64,000 nt of DNA from Aquilaria yunnanensis. Lineage: Eukaryota > Streptophyta > Magnoliopsida > Malvales > Thymelaeaceae. The position numbers were made by a program, and so were the translations under genes. Positions within the stretch are counted from its first letter, which is position 1; each line of letters starts with the position of its first letter. Positions 45,171-57,200 of the stretch are shown one piece after another. The notes under the pieces were generated by a model that saw only the letters and a list, made by a program, of their open reading frames with translations, searched no databases and was not told the origin of the DNA. The stretch is from assembly GCA_039654915.1 (NCBI GenBank), contig CM077598.1, forward strand, positions 78,768,041-78,832,040. Direction: 5' to 3'.

Positions 45171-47884
45171 CCATCCTCGGAAAGAAAGCGGAAGGCCAGA
45201 GAGATCGCGGTCATGGAATATGAGAGCCCGGCAAAGAAACTGGCTCGCAAGGACGGATCCACCGTCATCTTCCTCCATGACGATCCGCTGCTGATCATGG
45301 CGAGGATAGGGAACTGGGACGTCAAAAGGGTGCTACTTGATGACGGATCAAATGCGGACGTCCTATTGTCGCACTTACTGCCGAGCTTGGGCATCTCCAG
45401 CAGTGAGCTTAAGCCAGTCACCTCGCCCACCTTCGGGGTTGGACCATCCGAACTGCCCGTTCTCGGATGGATCGACCTCCCACTGATGATGAGAGGGACT
45501 TCGGTAGATGGAGCAGCTGAGTTGTACGCCTCCACAATGGCGAGGTTCATCGTCATGGACGTCCCATCCTCATACAACGCCATCCTTGGAAGGCAGACAC
45601 AGGGAAACCTGCACATTCGCCCTGATGTGAAGTACTTGACTGTCACATTCGCCACCAAGGATGGAGATGCAGAGATCTTCATAGACCAGGCCGAGGTGAG
45701 AAAGGTGTTTGTGAAAGCACGAAAGGCTCTGGAAAGCAACTTCGCACAAACAATGGAGGCAAAGGCGCCAGAAAAGGGCAAAGAAGAAGATCTCGCAAAA
45801 GCGGAAATAGAAACAGTAGAACTTGTCCCAGGACAATCTACCCGAATAGGGAAGAGCTTGGCCAAAGGTGACAAGGAAAACCTTGTATCCTTTCTGCTGA
45901 AAAATAAAGATCTATTTGCCTACTCGTCGAAAGATATGCCAGGGGTAAACCCTGGCATAATACAGCATAGCCTCAAAGTAAGCCCGGAAGCAAAACCTGT
46001 CCCGCAAAAGAAACGGAGCATCTCAGCCCATAAGAGCAACTTTGTCAAAACCGAGGTCCAGCGCCTGCTAGACGCCAAAGTCATCAGGGAGGTGAAGTAC
46101 CCCGAATGGTTAAGCAACGTGGTCATTGCCACAAAAGAAGGTAGCAGCAAACTCCGGATGTGCATCGATTTCAGAAACTTGAACGATGCTTGCCCGAAAG
46201 ACTCATACCCTCTGCCGCCAATAGATCAACTGGTAGATTCAACTGCCGAATATGGGCACCTGAGTTTCCTAGACGCCTTCAGTGGCTACCATCAAATAAG
46301 GATGGACCCCGAAGATGAAGAAAAAACCACCTTCATCACCGAGGGAGGAACATACTGCTATGTCAGGATGCCCTTCGGGCTCAAAAATGCAGGAGCCACC
46401 TACCAAAGGTTGATGAACAAGGTCTTTAAGGACCAAATGGGGAGAAACATGGAGGTGTATGTTGATGATATGATAGTCAAGAGCAAGCTGCCTAGCTATC
46501 ACGTTGCAGATCTAGAGGAAACCTTCCAAAAGCTCAGAGCCTTCGGGATTCGGCTCAATCCTGAAAAGTGCATCTTCGGGGTAACCTCGGGAAAATTCCT
46601 TGGGTACATGGTATCTGAAAGAGGCATTGACGCTAACCCCGAGAAGATTAAGGCTCTGCTTGGGTTCCGAACTCCTGCCACAGTTAAAGACGTGCAGAGG
46701 CTCACCGGAAGAATAACCTCCCTGAGCAGATTTATTTCCAGGTACGGAGATAGGTGTCAACCTTTCTTCAAAGTCCTCACAAAGGCAGCAAAAATGGAAG
46801 GCGACCTCGGAAGGAACGATCACACTTGGGATGAAGATTGCCAAAAGGCCTGGGAAGAACACAAAGTCTACTTGGCTAGCCTGCCGACTCTACGACAACC
46901 TCGGGAGGGAGAGCCCCTCTTTTGTACCTCGCCATCACGGAGAAAGCTGTAAGCTCGGTCCTCGTGAAAGAAGAAGGGCGGAAGCAATGGCCAGTCTATT
47001 ACGTCAACAAATCCCTGCATGGCGCCGAAGTCAGGTACCCTCTGCTTCAAAAAGCTATATACGCCTTGGTGCTTGCAGGGAGAAGGCTGCGACCATACTT
47101 TCAGGCTCACCCCATCATCGTCCGAAGTAGTCTACCACTACGGGATGTTATGAAGAAAGTTGATCATTCAGGAAGGCTCTCCAAATGGTGCATAGAGCTT
47201 GGCGAACACGAAATCATATATGAACCTCGGAAGGCCATAAAAGCTCAAGGACTGGCAGATTTTATCGTCGAAATACCCACCACTAAGGAAAGCCATTTGG
47301 ATCCGAATGAAGGTGAGCCAGAATGGACCTTGCATGTTGACGGAGCCTCGGGATCTGAACACCAGGGAGCTGGAGTAATTATTAGAGGACCCGAAGGCCT
47401 AGCGGTAAAGAAGGCTATCAAGTTCAGCTTCAGCGTCACTAACAATGTGGCCGAGTATGAAGCCCTCATAGCGGGATTACGCCTGGCCAGAAGGATTGGC
47501 GTGAGAAACTTAAAAGCTCACAGCGATTCCCAGCTGGTAGTTCGGCAGATGGCAGGAGACTATGCGGCAAAGGACGCAACCTTGGCAAAATACCACGAGC
47601 TGGTAGCAAAACTCATTCAAGAGTTTGACGCCGTACGGATCGAAAATGTACCTCGGCGGAAAAAAACTGAGGCAGACTGCTTGGCGAAGTCAAAAACATA
47701 CACCAAGGAGCTAGATCACCCGAGCATCTCAATGCTGAGCGTAGCGACCTCGGGAAAAGGATGGAAAGATCCCATAAAAAGATACCTCGCAGAAAATGTG
47801 CTCCCCGAAGACACCGGCGACGCTGCAAGATTGCGAAGACGCTCCGGCCGATTCCTCCTGATTGGCGAAGAGTTATACCGATAG
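45171..47884 (+). pseudogene. G2 Pol: protease, reverse transcriptase, two RNase H domains
   Basis: Continues in the Gag frame. Aspartic protease active site LLDDGSNAD near 45330-45360. RT from about 46050 with LRMCIDFRNLN, FLDAFSGYHQI, MPFGLKNAGATYQ and the catalytic YVDD at 46458-46469. A 1-base loss in a T run near 46916-46922 shifts frame. The first RNase H/connection part follows (KQWPVYYVNKSLHGAE), then a second RNase H of the type acquired by Tat elements: HVDGASG near 47335, NVAEYEALIAG near 47445, HSDSQLV near 47520. The frame ends in TAG at 47882, again a CAG-like position. This polyprotein would copy the RNA into DNA; it is broken here. Confidence 0.93.
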
Positions 47885-48997
47885 GGATATGCAAACCTGC
47901 TGCAAAGATACGTGGATGAAGAGGACACTGAAATGGTCCTCGAAGAGGTCCATGAAGGCATGTGTGGTTCACATATTGGAACTGATGCCCTTGCGGCGGT
48001 GATACTTCGCCAAGGATACTTCTGGCCTACCCTGAGAAAGGATGCGAGGCAGTTCGTCCAAAAATGTGGTAGTTGCCAGAAACACGCGAACATCAAGAGG
48101 TCACCCTCGGAAATGGTAACTTCGGCTGACTACCCCTGGCCCTTCGTAGTCTGGGGTATAGACCTTATTGGGCCACTCCCCTCAGCGCCCGGAGGCGTGA
48201 AATTCTGCGTGGTGGCGGTAGACTATTTCTCCAAATGGGTCGAGGCAGAACCACTAGCAACTATCTCAGCAAAAGAAGTGCAGAAGTTTGTATGGAAGAA
48301 CATTGTATGCAGATTCGGCATACCGAGGGTACTAGTGGCTGATAATGGATCCCAATTCATAGACAAAGGATTCCAGGAATTTATCAACAACCTCGGAATA
48401 AAGATGCACTTCGCCCCAGTAGCTCACCCCCAAAGCAACGGGCAGGTGGAAGTATCTAACAGGACCATAAAAGATGGCCTGAAGAAGAGACTGGGGGAAG
48501 CAAAAGGGAAATGGCCAGGATAACTCCAAAGCGTGTTATGGAGTTACTGAACGACGCCCCGAAGACCCACAGGGGAGACTCCCTTCTCACTCGTCTTTGG
48601 AACAGAGGCCATCATCCTTATCGAGATAGTTAGACCATCAGTACGGGTGCAAGTATTTGATGAAGGTGGAAACGACCTCGGCCTAAGAACGAAGCTCGAC
48701 CTCGTCGGCGAACACAGAGAAATAGCTGAGCTGAGAAGAAAAGCTTTTCAGCAAAGAGTGGCCGCAGCTATAAATTTACGAGCCAGGCTAAAAGAAATCA
48801 AAAAAGGGGACCTCGTTCTCCGAAAGGCTGACTTTGCACCCCGAAGGCCATCTCACGGGGTATTTCGCGTGAACTGGGAAGGACCTTATCTGGTTCTTGC
48901 CGAAGTATGAAAAGGCGTGTACAAACTTGGCGACACCGAAGGCGTAGAATTGAAAAACACTTGGCACTCAGATGCCTTGAAGAAATTCTACGCTTAA
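47885..48997 (+). pseudogene. G2 integrase
   Basis: Zinc-binding HHCC region (VHEGMCGSHIG near 47950, CGSCQK near 48065), catalytic D in WGIDLIG near 48165, D in ADNGSQF near 48340 and E in NGQVEVS near 48450, then the WEGPYLV module and the same NTWHSDALKKFYA end as G1. Stops at 48521 (TAA), 48548 (TGA) and 48908 (TGA); at these points G1 reads GAA, CAA and CGA. It ends TAA at 48995-48997. Confidence 0.93.
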
Positions 48998-49135
48998 GAT
49001 GGAGCGGAAGGATTGTATTGTGCAAAAAAATCCTAAGTACATAATGTCCTTGAGAAAGAATTCTTAAGTGTACAAAATGGTGCAAGACAGAATTCCGTGA
49101 AGGTGTTCGCCATAAAAAAGCGCAGATGTGTTTTT

Positions 49136-49358
49136 CCGAAGTCCCTTGAGCCATCATGCTCGGGAAAATGCAAAACAAAAATTTTGCGAAAGTACTCGCC
49201 GCAAAAAGCGCAGATGTGATTTTCCGAAGTCCCTTGAGCCATCATGCTCGGGAAAGTGGGAAACAAAAAATCTTGCGAAAATACTCGTCGAAAAAAGCGG
49301 GTAATAAATTTTGGTGATCGCAGGTTTCCCGAAGTCTCTTGAGCGAACTTGTTCGGGA
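49136..49358 (+). repeat. Three hairpin repeats in the 3' UTR of G2
   Basis: Cores at 49136, 49224 and 49329 of the same type as the seven in G1 (CCGAAGTCCC, TTGAGC, loop, GCTCGGGA). Confidence 0.85.
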
Positions 49359-49605
49359 CAATGGAAATGCAAAATCTTGCAAAAAGACTTAGCCAAAAAA
49401 TATTCATTCAGAATGATCAGGCTTACAAAGAAGAAGTGCCCGAAGAAGGAACACAAAAACGAAGAGGAAAAAAGGAAAAGGCCCCTAAAATAGCCTAAGG
49501 GTTCTCGGCGTCCCGGGAGCCACCAGCCTCTGTGCCCTTTTCCACCACCTTTGGCGCCGGAATTGGGGAAGGCAGGTTCAGGTGCTCGATTTTGGACCAG
49601 GACCA

Positions 49606-51780
49606 CTAAGGCCCCTCGGGAATGTTGAGAGCTTCCAAAAAAGAGAGGTCCAGACCTGGGAACCTCTCAAGGACTTGGTGCCGAGCAAGGCAGAATCCGT
49701 CTTGGAAGGCGACTTTGGTCATTTGGCCGGATTTGTCCTTCTCAACCTCAAGGTCCTCGAGCTCGTCCTTCAAGTCTGCAACCTCCTTCTTCAGCGCCTT
49801 CACCCTCTTCTTCGCATCAGGCTCCTTCTTCAAAGACTGGACCTCGGCTTCAAGAGCTTTCTTCTCACTCACCAACGACCGAATGAGATTGTCAGAATCT
49901 GACTTATCTTTGAGAAGGTCTTGGTTGGCAGCAAGCATCCCTTTCACCTGATCGCCGAGGTCAGTAATCTTCAGAGAGGAGTTCTTCTCAAGATCTTCCT
50001 TCTCCTTCCGGAACTCCTCCCGAAGGCCAGCAACTTCTTTCTTCGCAGCATCTGATAGCTGCTGGTTCTTGGCGATCAATGCCAAGCGCGTGGCCTTCAC
50101 TTTCTCCAAGGTCTCTAAGGCTGAAGCTCGGAACGCCGCTTGCCTAGCCACCCGAACTCGGAGAAAGTTGACGTACCCCATCAGCTGCGAAAAGATGAGC
50201 GCAAGGTCAGTAAGAGCCAAGCACTTAGGAAAAATTGAAGGGAAAAATGTGTGAAGAACATACCTGAGCAGCATGCTCGGTTACTTTCGTGGCAAGGGTG
50301 TCATCGTCCGGATGGGCCGCCGCAATAGCCTTGAAGGAGGCCTATGTAAGCACCCCCTTCGAAATTTGCTTTGCCATTTCAGGACAGTCCTCGGAGTACA
50401 AGTTCATGTCCTCCGTGAATGTCCAGAAAGGCTCTTTGGGTATCTTCCCTTGCGGGACTTTGGCGTCGCGAAGGGCCCGCGCCTTCGCGTGTTCGGCCGC
50501 CCAGTTCGGGGTAAGTAACTCCCCTGCACGGCGAAAATGAGAAGCAGGTCAGAGACAAAGGAAAATTCAGAAAAACAAAAAGAGCCATACTTGTTCTGAA
50601 AGCAACAAACCTGGCGGCACTTCGAACACGGCGTCCTCGGAATCCTGAGACTCCTCAGTCGAAATCCCCTTGCCTTTCTTCTTGCGCCGCTCTTCGGCAG
50701 AAGGAGCCTCTGCCACGGCCTCCAGAAAGGCCTGCGGCGTAGAAGGGCTCTAGGGAGGGACGTCGGCAGAAGAAACTTCAGCAGCGGCAGGGACTTCGGC
50801 AGCAGCCTCGGACGCCGAAATCTCGGCTGTCCCAGGCTCCTCGTCAGCCTCCTCAGAAATTTCCTCCAGAGGAACCTGGGCAGTTTTCTTTGCCCATTTC
50901 GCCGAAGGCCCAGCGCCAGTAGACTTCCGCCTTCGGGAAGCCGCCTTCTTTGTCTGATCGCCTTTCTCCACCTGGCCGGAGAAAAGGGACTTGTAAAATG
51001 CAGCAGTCCCGTCGCCCATTTCTGAAAAAGAAAAAAGACATCAGCGTAAGTCCGAGGAAAAAACAGCAAGGGAGTAGAAGATAACTCACTTTCGACAAGC
51101 GTTTCGAAAGAAATTTCCTCCTTAAGAAGCTTGACCAACCAGGAATCCTTGCCGGCGATGGCAGGAGCTGGCATCCCGAGGTCGGTCTCGTGCTCCTTAA
51201 CAACCTTTAACTCCCGGAGGACCTCTTCGGTCATCAACCTCCAGTTGATAGGGAAGGGGTACAGAGAGCGCGGCGCGACCTCGGGAGCCCAGTTAGAGAC
51301 GGCGCGGATGCGGCCGTCGAAGTCCGCGAAAGTGGAAGCCAGCTCTGGAGTCAACAACAACCTCGGATCAACGACGTCCACATCTAACTTTCCCTGAGCC
51401 CACTTGGTCGAAACATACGACCAAGCCTCCTCCATCTTCAGGAAGAAGAATTTCTGTTGCCACCCCCGCCAGCTGTCCTTGGTTGCGAAGGTGAACATGA
51501 ATTTTTTGCTCCCGGATCCCCGAGGTAGCATAAAATAGAAGCCACCCTTCGGGACCACAAAGAGCTTGTAGTACTGCATGAAGATTATAAAGTGGGGTTT
51601 TATCCCGAACACGCCACACATGCAGAGGTAGGCGTTAAAATAGCAGAACGAGTTCGGGGGAAGCTGGTTCACAGCAATGCCATGAAATTGGCAGAACTCG
51701 CAAACCATCTTCGGGGGAAGATACTGAAGTTCGGCCTTCAGCTGGGCTCAGAAAATGGTAATCTCGTTGCTATGGTTTGA
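49606..51780 (-). pseudogene. Antisense spliced gene of G2
   Basis: Same layout as in G1. Exon 1 ends at 51090, exon 2 is 51021-50611, exon 3 starts near 50524 and ends at 50264, exon 4 starts at 50184. Introns have GT/AG ends at the same places. Exon 1 has the Transposase_28-like segment (CEFCQFHGIAVNQLPPN, DSWRGW), exon 4 the coiled-coil and the FQDGFCLARHQVL segment. Lesions: a stop near 51748 in exon 1, TAG at 50750 in exon 2, TAG near 50343 in exon 3, and an earlier stop at 49606 than in G1. The decay contrasts with the nearly open G1 copy. Function unknown. Confidence 0.82.
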
Positions 51781-52178
51781 AAAAGCATAATGGCTAGAGC
51801 GAGGCAGCCTAGTAATGGCGTAAGAGGGAAGAAAGAACTTTTCTTCCACCTCTCTAATTTTGCGGGGGTGGTGCAACAAGGATGGGCTAAAAGAGGCTAC
51901 CAGCTCTCAGGGATAGGCATTTTCGACATGAAAACGAGTTTGGAAAAGGCAAGAAAATAGTTTCCGGAAAAACTCAAAAGAACAGAGGAATCAAAACACT
52001 TTGGAAAACAAAAACCCACCAAAAGAATTGCCAAAGTCTGAGGACGCCGTCGTGAAAGTTGGCTGAAAAAAGCTCTGATTAAGGCAGCTCCACCACAGAA
52101 AGCAAGAAAGTACGAAAACAGGGGCAAAGCAGAGGAAAGAGCAGAAGTAAAAGCAAAAGGGACTTATGATGGAATGGG

Positions 52179-52189
52179 CTATTTATAGG
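52179..52189 (-). promoter_or_regulatory. Candidate TATA box for the antisense gene (G2)
   Basis: CCTATAAATAG on the minus strand, identical to the site at 4288-4298 in G1 and at the same distance from exon 1. Confidence 0.65.
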
Positions 52190-52470
52190 CCAAAGGTTGG
52201 TAACCGAAATGTCGTCATAAGTACCCTTTTGGAGGCGAACCGTCGCCGTAACTGCCCTCTGCACCTGAAAAGGCGCGCCCTCTGTAACCAATGCGACTCT
52301 CCTCCAATAGCAAAGCGCCACGTGTCAATCGCCGCGCCAAAACAGGGGACACGTCTTCTGACATCCCTAAAAAGCTGGGACACGTCGCTTAGACTGACAC
52401 GTTTGGCCATCAGACACGACGTTACACAGACCTGCAAGAAGAAAAAGCAGGTTACCTCGAGGACACCAAG

Positions 52471-52630
52471 AGACAGGCTATGGCCAAACAGCCCATGACC
52501 TTCGGGCAAGAGGTGTATCTTCGGCACAGGCTCCGCCTCAAAGACACCAAAGAACAGGCCAAGGCCGAACAGCCCATACCTTTGGGCAAGAGGTGCATCC
52601 TCGGAACAGGTTGAGCTTCCTAAGAGACTC
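52471..52630 (+). repeat. Two ~80-bp direct repeats before the 3' LTR of G2
   Basis: Units start at 52471 and 52551; counterpart of 4614-4770 in G1. Confidence 0.7.
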
Positions 52631-52684
52631 CCAAGAACAACCTCGGAAAGAGATGCAAAATCGAAGTCTTCACTTCAGCTTTCC

Positions 52685-52697
52685 AAAGGGGGGCATG
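52685..52697 (+). promoter_or_regulatory. Polypurine tract of G2
   Basis: AAAGGGGGGCATG directly before the 3' LTR. Confidence 0.85.
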
Positions 52698-53572
52698 TGA
52701 TAGCCAAAGGCTATCGCCTCTATCTGGCCGAACTCCCTGCCACAAGAATGGCCAGAAGAAACTGGCGTTACCCGAGTAAAGGTGGGATCATACACCTCGG
52801 GAGGTAGCCGACGAGCTCCAAGCCCGGCACGCCAGGAAACTAGAGGATACTACTAGCCCCTCGAGGTTGCGAACAGATCGCCTTCGGAAAAGAGGCACCA
52901 GCTATTGCGGGCCGAACATGATCTCCCCGAAGGCGGAACTCCTTGAGGCTGGGTACCCCCGAACTGAGGGTGTGTTTCCCGAAGAGGCACCGTCCGTACC
53001 AAAGGACGACGTCGCCCAGGGACCTCGGGAGTACGGCAGGAGCATTTAAGGAAGCATTTAAGGAAGCCTCTGACACGTCCTTTCACAGACGTCATAAGCC
53101 GCCTCAAAAGGCGCTCTGACACGCTGACGCCATCAAAATCACATCATGGCCCATCTCAGCACAAGGCTCAAGGCAACCTGCTACCAGCTATTTGTCCCCT
53201 ACGCCCAGAAACTCAGGGAACATTCGACCAAACACGTGTCGCGATCTGAACGGGCTAGGTACTCCTATAAATGCGAGGAAGTAAATACTTGGCAGGAGGT
53301 TTGTTGGCAAAGGTTTGACTCCCAGACTCTGAGAAAATCACCAGGCGAGACTCTTCAGCCCCTTTGTGCTATTTCCTCTGCCTTTTCTCAGCCACCACTG
53401 ACTTGGGCGTCGGAGGCTCCCCCCCCGGAAACGCATTCCGGGGGCCTCCTAACCCTTTTTTTCTGGACTTTCAGGCACACTCCCAAGGGCGAACCATCCT
53501 CCAGGCGTTCTTCCTCCTAGAAGTCTCTCCACCAGTCACCATGACTCTAAACGATGAGGCCCCGGGCCATCA
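52698..53572 (+). repeat. 3' LTR of G2 (875 bp)
   Basis: Same ends and length as the 5' LTR; about 30 base differences by eye. Confidence 0.96.
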
Positions 53573-54108
53573 TATGTTTACCATGATATGTACTGATCCC
53601 GATGTCTTGTATGCCTTGAGCATGATGAGCAGGTACCAATTAAACCCCTGTGAGAGTTACTAGATAACTATTAAGAACATCCTTAAGTACTTACGAAGGA
53701 GAAAGCATGCATTCTTGGTCTTTAGGGGTGAAGATGAGCTCGTTGTAGGCGGTTACACCGATTCTAGCGTGCAATTTGAGAAGGATGATTTTAGGTCACA
53801 ATCTAGTTATGTGTTTTGTATTGGTGGTGGTGTTCTGAGCTGGAAGACTTCAAAGCAAGAAATAGTAACAGACTCTACAATAGAATCTGAGTACATCACC
53901 GGCTTTGATGTTGCAAAGGAGGCAGTTTGGGTCAAGAAGTTTATCGGAGAACTTGGAGTGGCTCCAAGCATTGCCGACCTAATAGAGCTCTATTGTGACA
54001 ATAATCGAGCAATTTCACAGCCTAAGGAACCTCGATCTTACTAGCAATCTAAACACATACTCCGACACTGTCATCTCATTAAGGAGATCTTTGAAATGGG
54101 TGTTGTGA

Positions 54109-54112
54109 GCAT
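54109..54112 (+). other. Tandem junction between C4 units 3 and 4
   Basis: Reads GCAT at the common breakpoint, as in the unit 2/3 junction. Confidence 0.9.
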
Positions 54113-54269
54113 CTTGGCCCACTAGATACCTTAGCACCGAGGTGTTCCAAAATAATATTAAGGGTTATTATTTTGAGTAAAATAGTGGAATTATCATTTA
54201 ATAGAAGTCCTTCTTAATTGAATTAAAATGCATGACTCCTACACTGCATATTTACTGTTGTAGATAACC

Positions 54270-57200
54270 ATGGCCCAAAACACATTGACACTTTCGTTGT
54301 TAAGGCTTTTGTCCTAGAGCAGCCCATTTTGAATGAGCATGCTGCTACTGCGCCAAGAGTTGAAAGGGATGCTCACAAGAGGCATTCTGATGATGCTTTG
54401 GATTTTGCTTGCCTTATGCTTTTTACCATGGAATCTTACCTTCAGAGGCAATATGAAAACATGGGGCCATTTGAAATGATCAAACATCTCAAAATGCTCT
54501 TCAAAGAGCAAGATAGACATGAGAGGTTTGAGACCTCTAAGGCATTGTTTCAGTGCAAAATGTCTAAGGGAAGTCCCATGGTTCCTCATGTGCTCAAGAT
54601 GATTAGGTACATTGAGAATCTTGAGAGTTTGGGATTTCCTCTTTAGAAAGAGTTGGATGTTGATGTAGTCTTGCAATCATTGCCCGAAAGCTATAGTCAG
54701 TTTGTCATGAACTATAACATGAACAACCTTGACAAGTCCCTCCCTGAATTGTTCAACATGTTGAGAACTGCTGAGCAAAATCTTAAGAAGGTTAAGCCTA
54801 TTTTAATGGTTCAAAAGGGCAAGAGAAAGGGAAAAGCCAACAAAAAGAAGGATAAAGGTAAAGGAAAGTCCAATGCTAATTCTCCTTTAGCTGCACTAAA
54901 ACCATCTGGTGGTGTGGCTAAGGAAAGGGAATGCTTCCATTGTAAGTAACCTGGACTCTAGAAGCGCAACTGTGAGCGTTATCTTGAAGAACTTGCCAAG
55001 GAGAAGGGAAGTAAGACTTCCACTTTATGTATTTTTGTTATAGAGGCTGACCTTTGTACTTCCACATCTTGGGCATTGGATACTGGATGTGGATCTCACA
55101 TTTGTGTAAATGTGCACGATCTAAGTAGAAGTAGAAGATTGGCCTCAGGTGAAGTGGACCTACGGTTTGGAAATGGAGCAAGAGTTGCTACCTTAGCCGT
55201 AGGGACTTATGTTCTCACTTTACGTAGTAGATTAGTTTTAGAATTAGACAACTGCTACTTTGTGCCTACTACTAGTAGAAATTTTATTTCTGTTTCTTGT
55301 TTTGACATGAAAGGTTTTTCATTTATAATAAAGTACAAATGTTCTATTGATTTGAATAGAATCTTTTACGGTAGTGGTCAACTTAACAATGGGTTGTATG
55401 GTCTAGAAGTAAAAAATACAATCTATAATGTAAATACCAAGAATGTTAGATTGAATGATTCAAACCTGACCTATGTCTGGCACTGTCGCTTGGGCCATAT
55501 AAATGAGACCCGCATATCCAAGCTCCATAAGGATGGACTTTTGGACTCATTTGATTTTGAATCATGTGAGACATGTGAGTCATGTTTATTGGGCAAGATG
55601 ACCAAGCCCCATTCACAGGACAAAGTGAAAGGGCTAATGACTTGCTAGGACTTACGTATAGTGATGTATGTGGCCCTATGTCTACACATGCTAGATGAGG
55701 CTTCCAATACTTCATGACCTTTACTAATGACTTCAGTAGATATGGTAATGCGTATCTCAAGAGGCACAAGTCAGATCCCTTTGAAAAGTTCAAAGAATTC
55801 AAGAATGAAGTAGAGAATCAACTTGAGAAAAGTATCAAAGTACTTCGATCAGATCGAGGTGGAGAGTACTTGGGTCGAGAATTCCTTGACTATCTAAAGG
55901 AATATGGTATAGTATCATAACTCACTCCACCTGGTACACCTCAATGGAATGGTGTATCTGAAAGGAGAAATCAAACACTATTAGACGTGGTTCAATCTAT
56001 GATGAGTCAAGTTGACCTTCCAAACTCCTTTTGGGGACATGCTTCAGAGACAACCGCTTTTACACTAAATCGAGTTCCATCTAACTCAGTTCAAAAGACA
56101 GTATATATGATGTGGAGTGGGAGGCGTCCCAATTTTTCTTTTATGAATATTTGGGGCTATGACACTTATGTGAAACGTCAATCCTCTGACAAGCTAGGTC
56201 CCAAATCTCATAAATGCCTCTTTGTTGGTTATCCAAAAGAAACAAAGGGTTATTATTTCTACAATCCTTTTAAGCAAAAAGTGTTTGTTGCTCAAACTAG
56301 TATCTTTCTAGGGAAAGAGTTTATCTCTAAAGGAACCAGTGAGAGGAAAGTAAAACTTGAAGAAATTTGAGAACAACAATGGGACATCGAACCTGAAATG
56401 GAACTTGGACAGACACCATAAGATGTTGTGGTTTAAGAGTATGTTCCTGTAGCATAAACCCCACATAGGTCTGGTAGGATTCAGCATGAGCCTAAGAGAT
56501 GGATTTTTTGTGAATCACACTGGTGATGTGATGCTCGTGGGTCGGGATGAGCCCACAACCTACTAACAATCTATGTCAAGGCCTGACTCTGAAAAGTGCT
56601 AGTGGCCATGAAGTCTGAGATGGAATCCATGTATGAATACCAAGTATGGACTTTGTTTGATCCACCTAAAGGGGAAAAACCTATAGGGTGCAAATGGATT
56701 TTCAAGAAGAAAACTGACATGGATGGTAATGTGATTACTTTTAAGGGATGATTGGTTGCAAAAGGTTTTAAGCAAATTCATGGTATTGACTATTATGAGA
56801 CTTTTTCAATAGTTGCCATGCTTAAATCCATCCGAATCTTATTGGTAATTGGTGCACACTATGATTATGAGATATGGCGAATAGATGTCAAAAATGTATT
56901 CCTAAATGGAAAGCTACTTCAGGATGTCTACCTGACACAGCCTGAAGGTTTTATCACTCCTGAGAATGCCAATAAAGTGTGGAAGTTACAAAGGTCCATT
57001 TATGGACTGAATCAAGCTTCTCAAAGTTGAAACCTTCATTTTGATGAAGTAATCAAATAGTTTGGTTTAATAAAAAATGAAGATGAACCTTGTGTCTACA
57101 AGATGGTTAATGGAAGCACTATTGTCTTCTTAGTGTTGTATGTAGATGACATATTACTCATCGAGAATGATGTTCTCGAGCTACAGTTTGTGAAGACGTG

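Larger units (their letters stand above)
42657..53572 (+). mobile_element. Complete Tat-like gypsy retrotransposon G2 (10,916 bp)
   Basis: Two 875-bp LTRs (42657-43531, 52698-53572), primer site, gag-pol, repetitive 3' UTR, antisense gene, polypurine tract. Target duplication CATGT (42652-42656) and TATGT (53573-53577), 4 of 5 matching, inside RT of C4 unit 3. The two LTRs differ at roughly 30 positions by eye (about 3-4%), so the insertion is not very recent. Two RNase H domains in pol and the antisense gene place it in the Tat lineage. Gag-pol carries stops and a frameshift. Confidence 0.95.
38070..54044 (+). pseudogene. C4 unit 3 gag-pol, split by a solo LTR and by gypsy G2
   Basis: Gag ATG at 38070, the shared ~85-bp deletion, and a further private loss of about 60 bp at 38336. 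Protease region from 38826 (LDTGCKSHI), integrase zinc-binding segment and GYPKETKGYYFYNP are readable with stops. RT is cut at 40832 by solo LTR G, continues 42249-42656 (YVDDILLISND), is cut again by the 10.9-kb gypsy element, and resumes at 53578. RNase H (GYTDSS, TDSTIESEY) follows and ends with TAG at 54042. Three separated segments join in frame order when the insertions and one copy of each target duplication are ignored. Confidence 0.92.
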
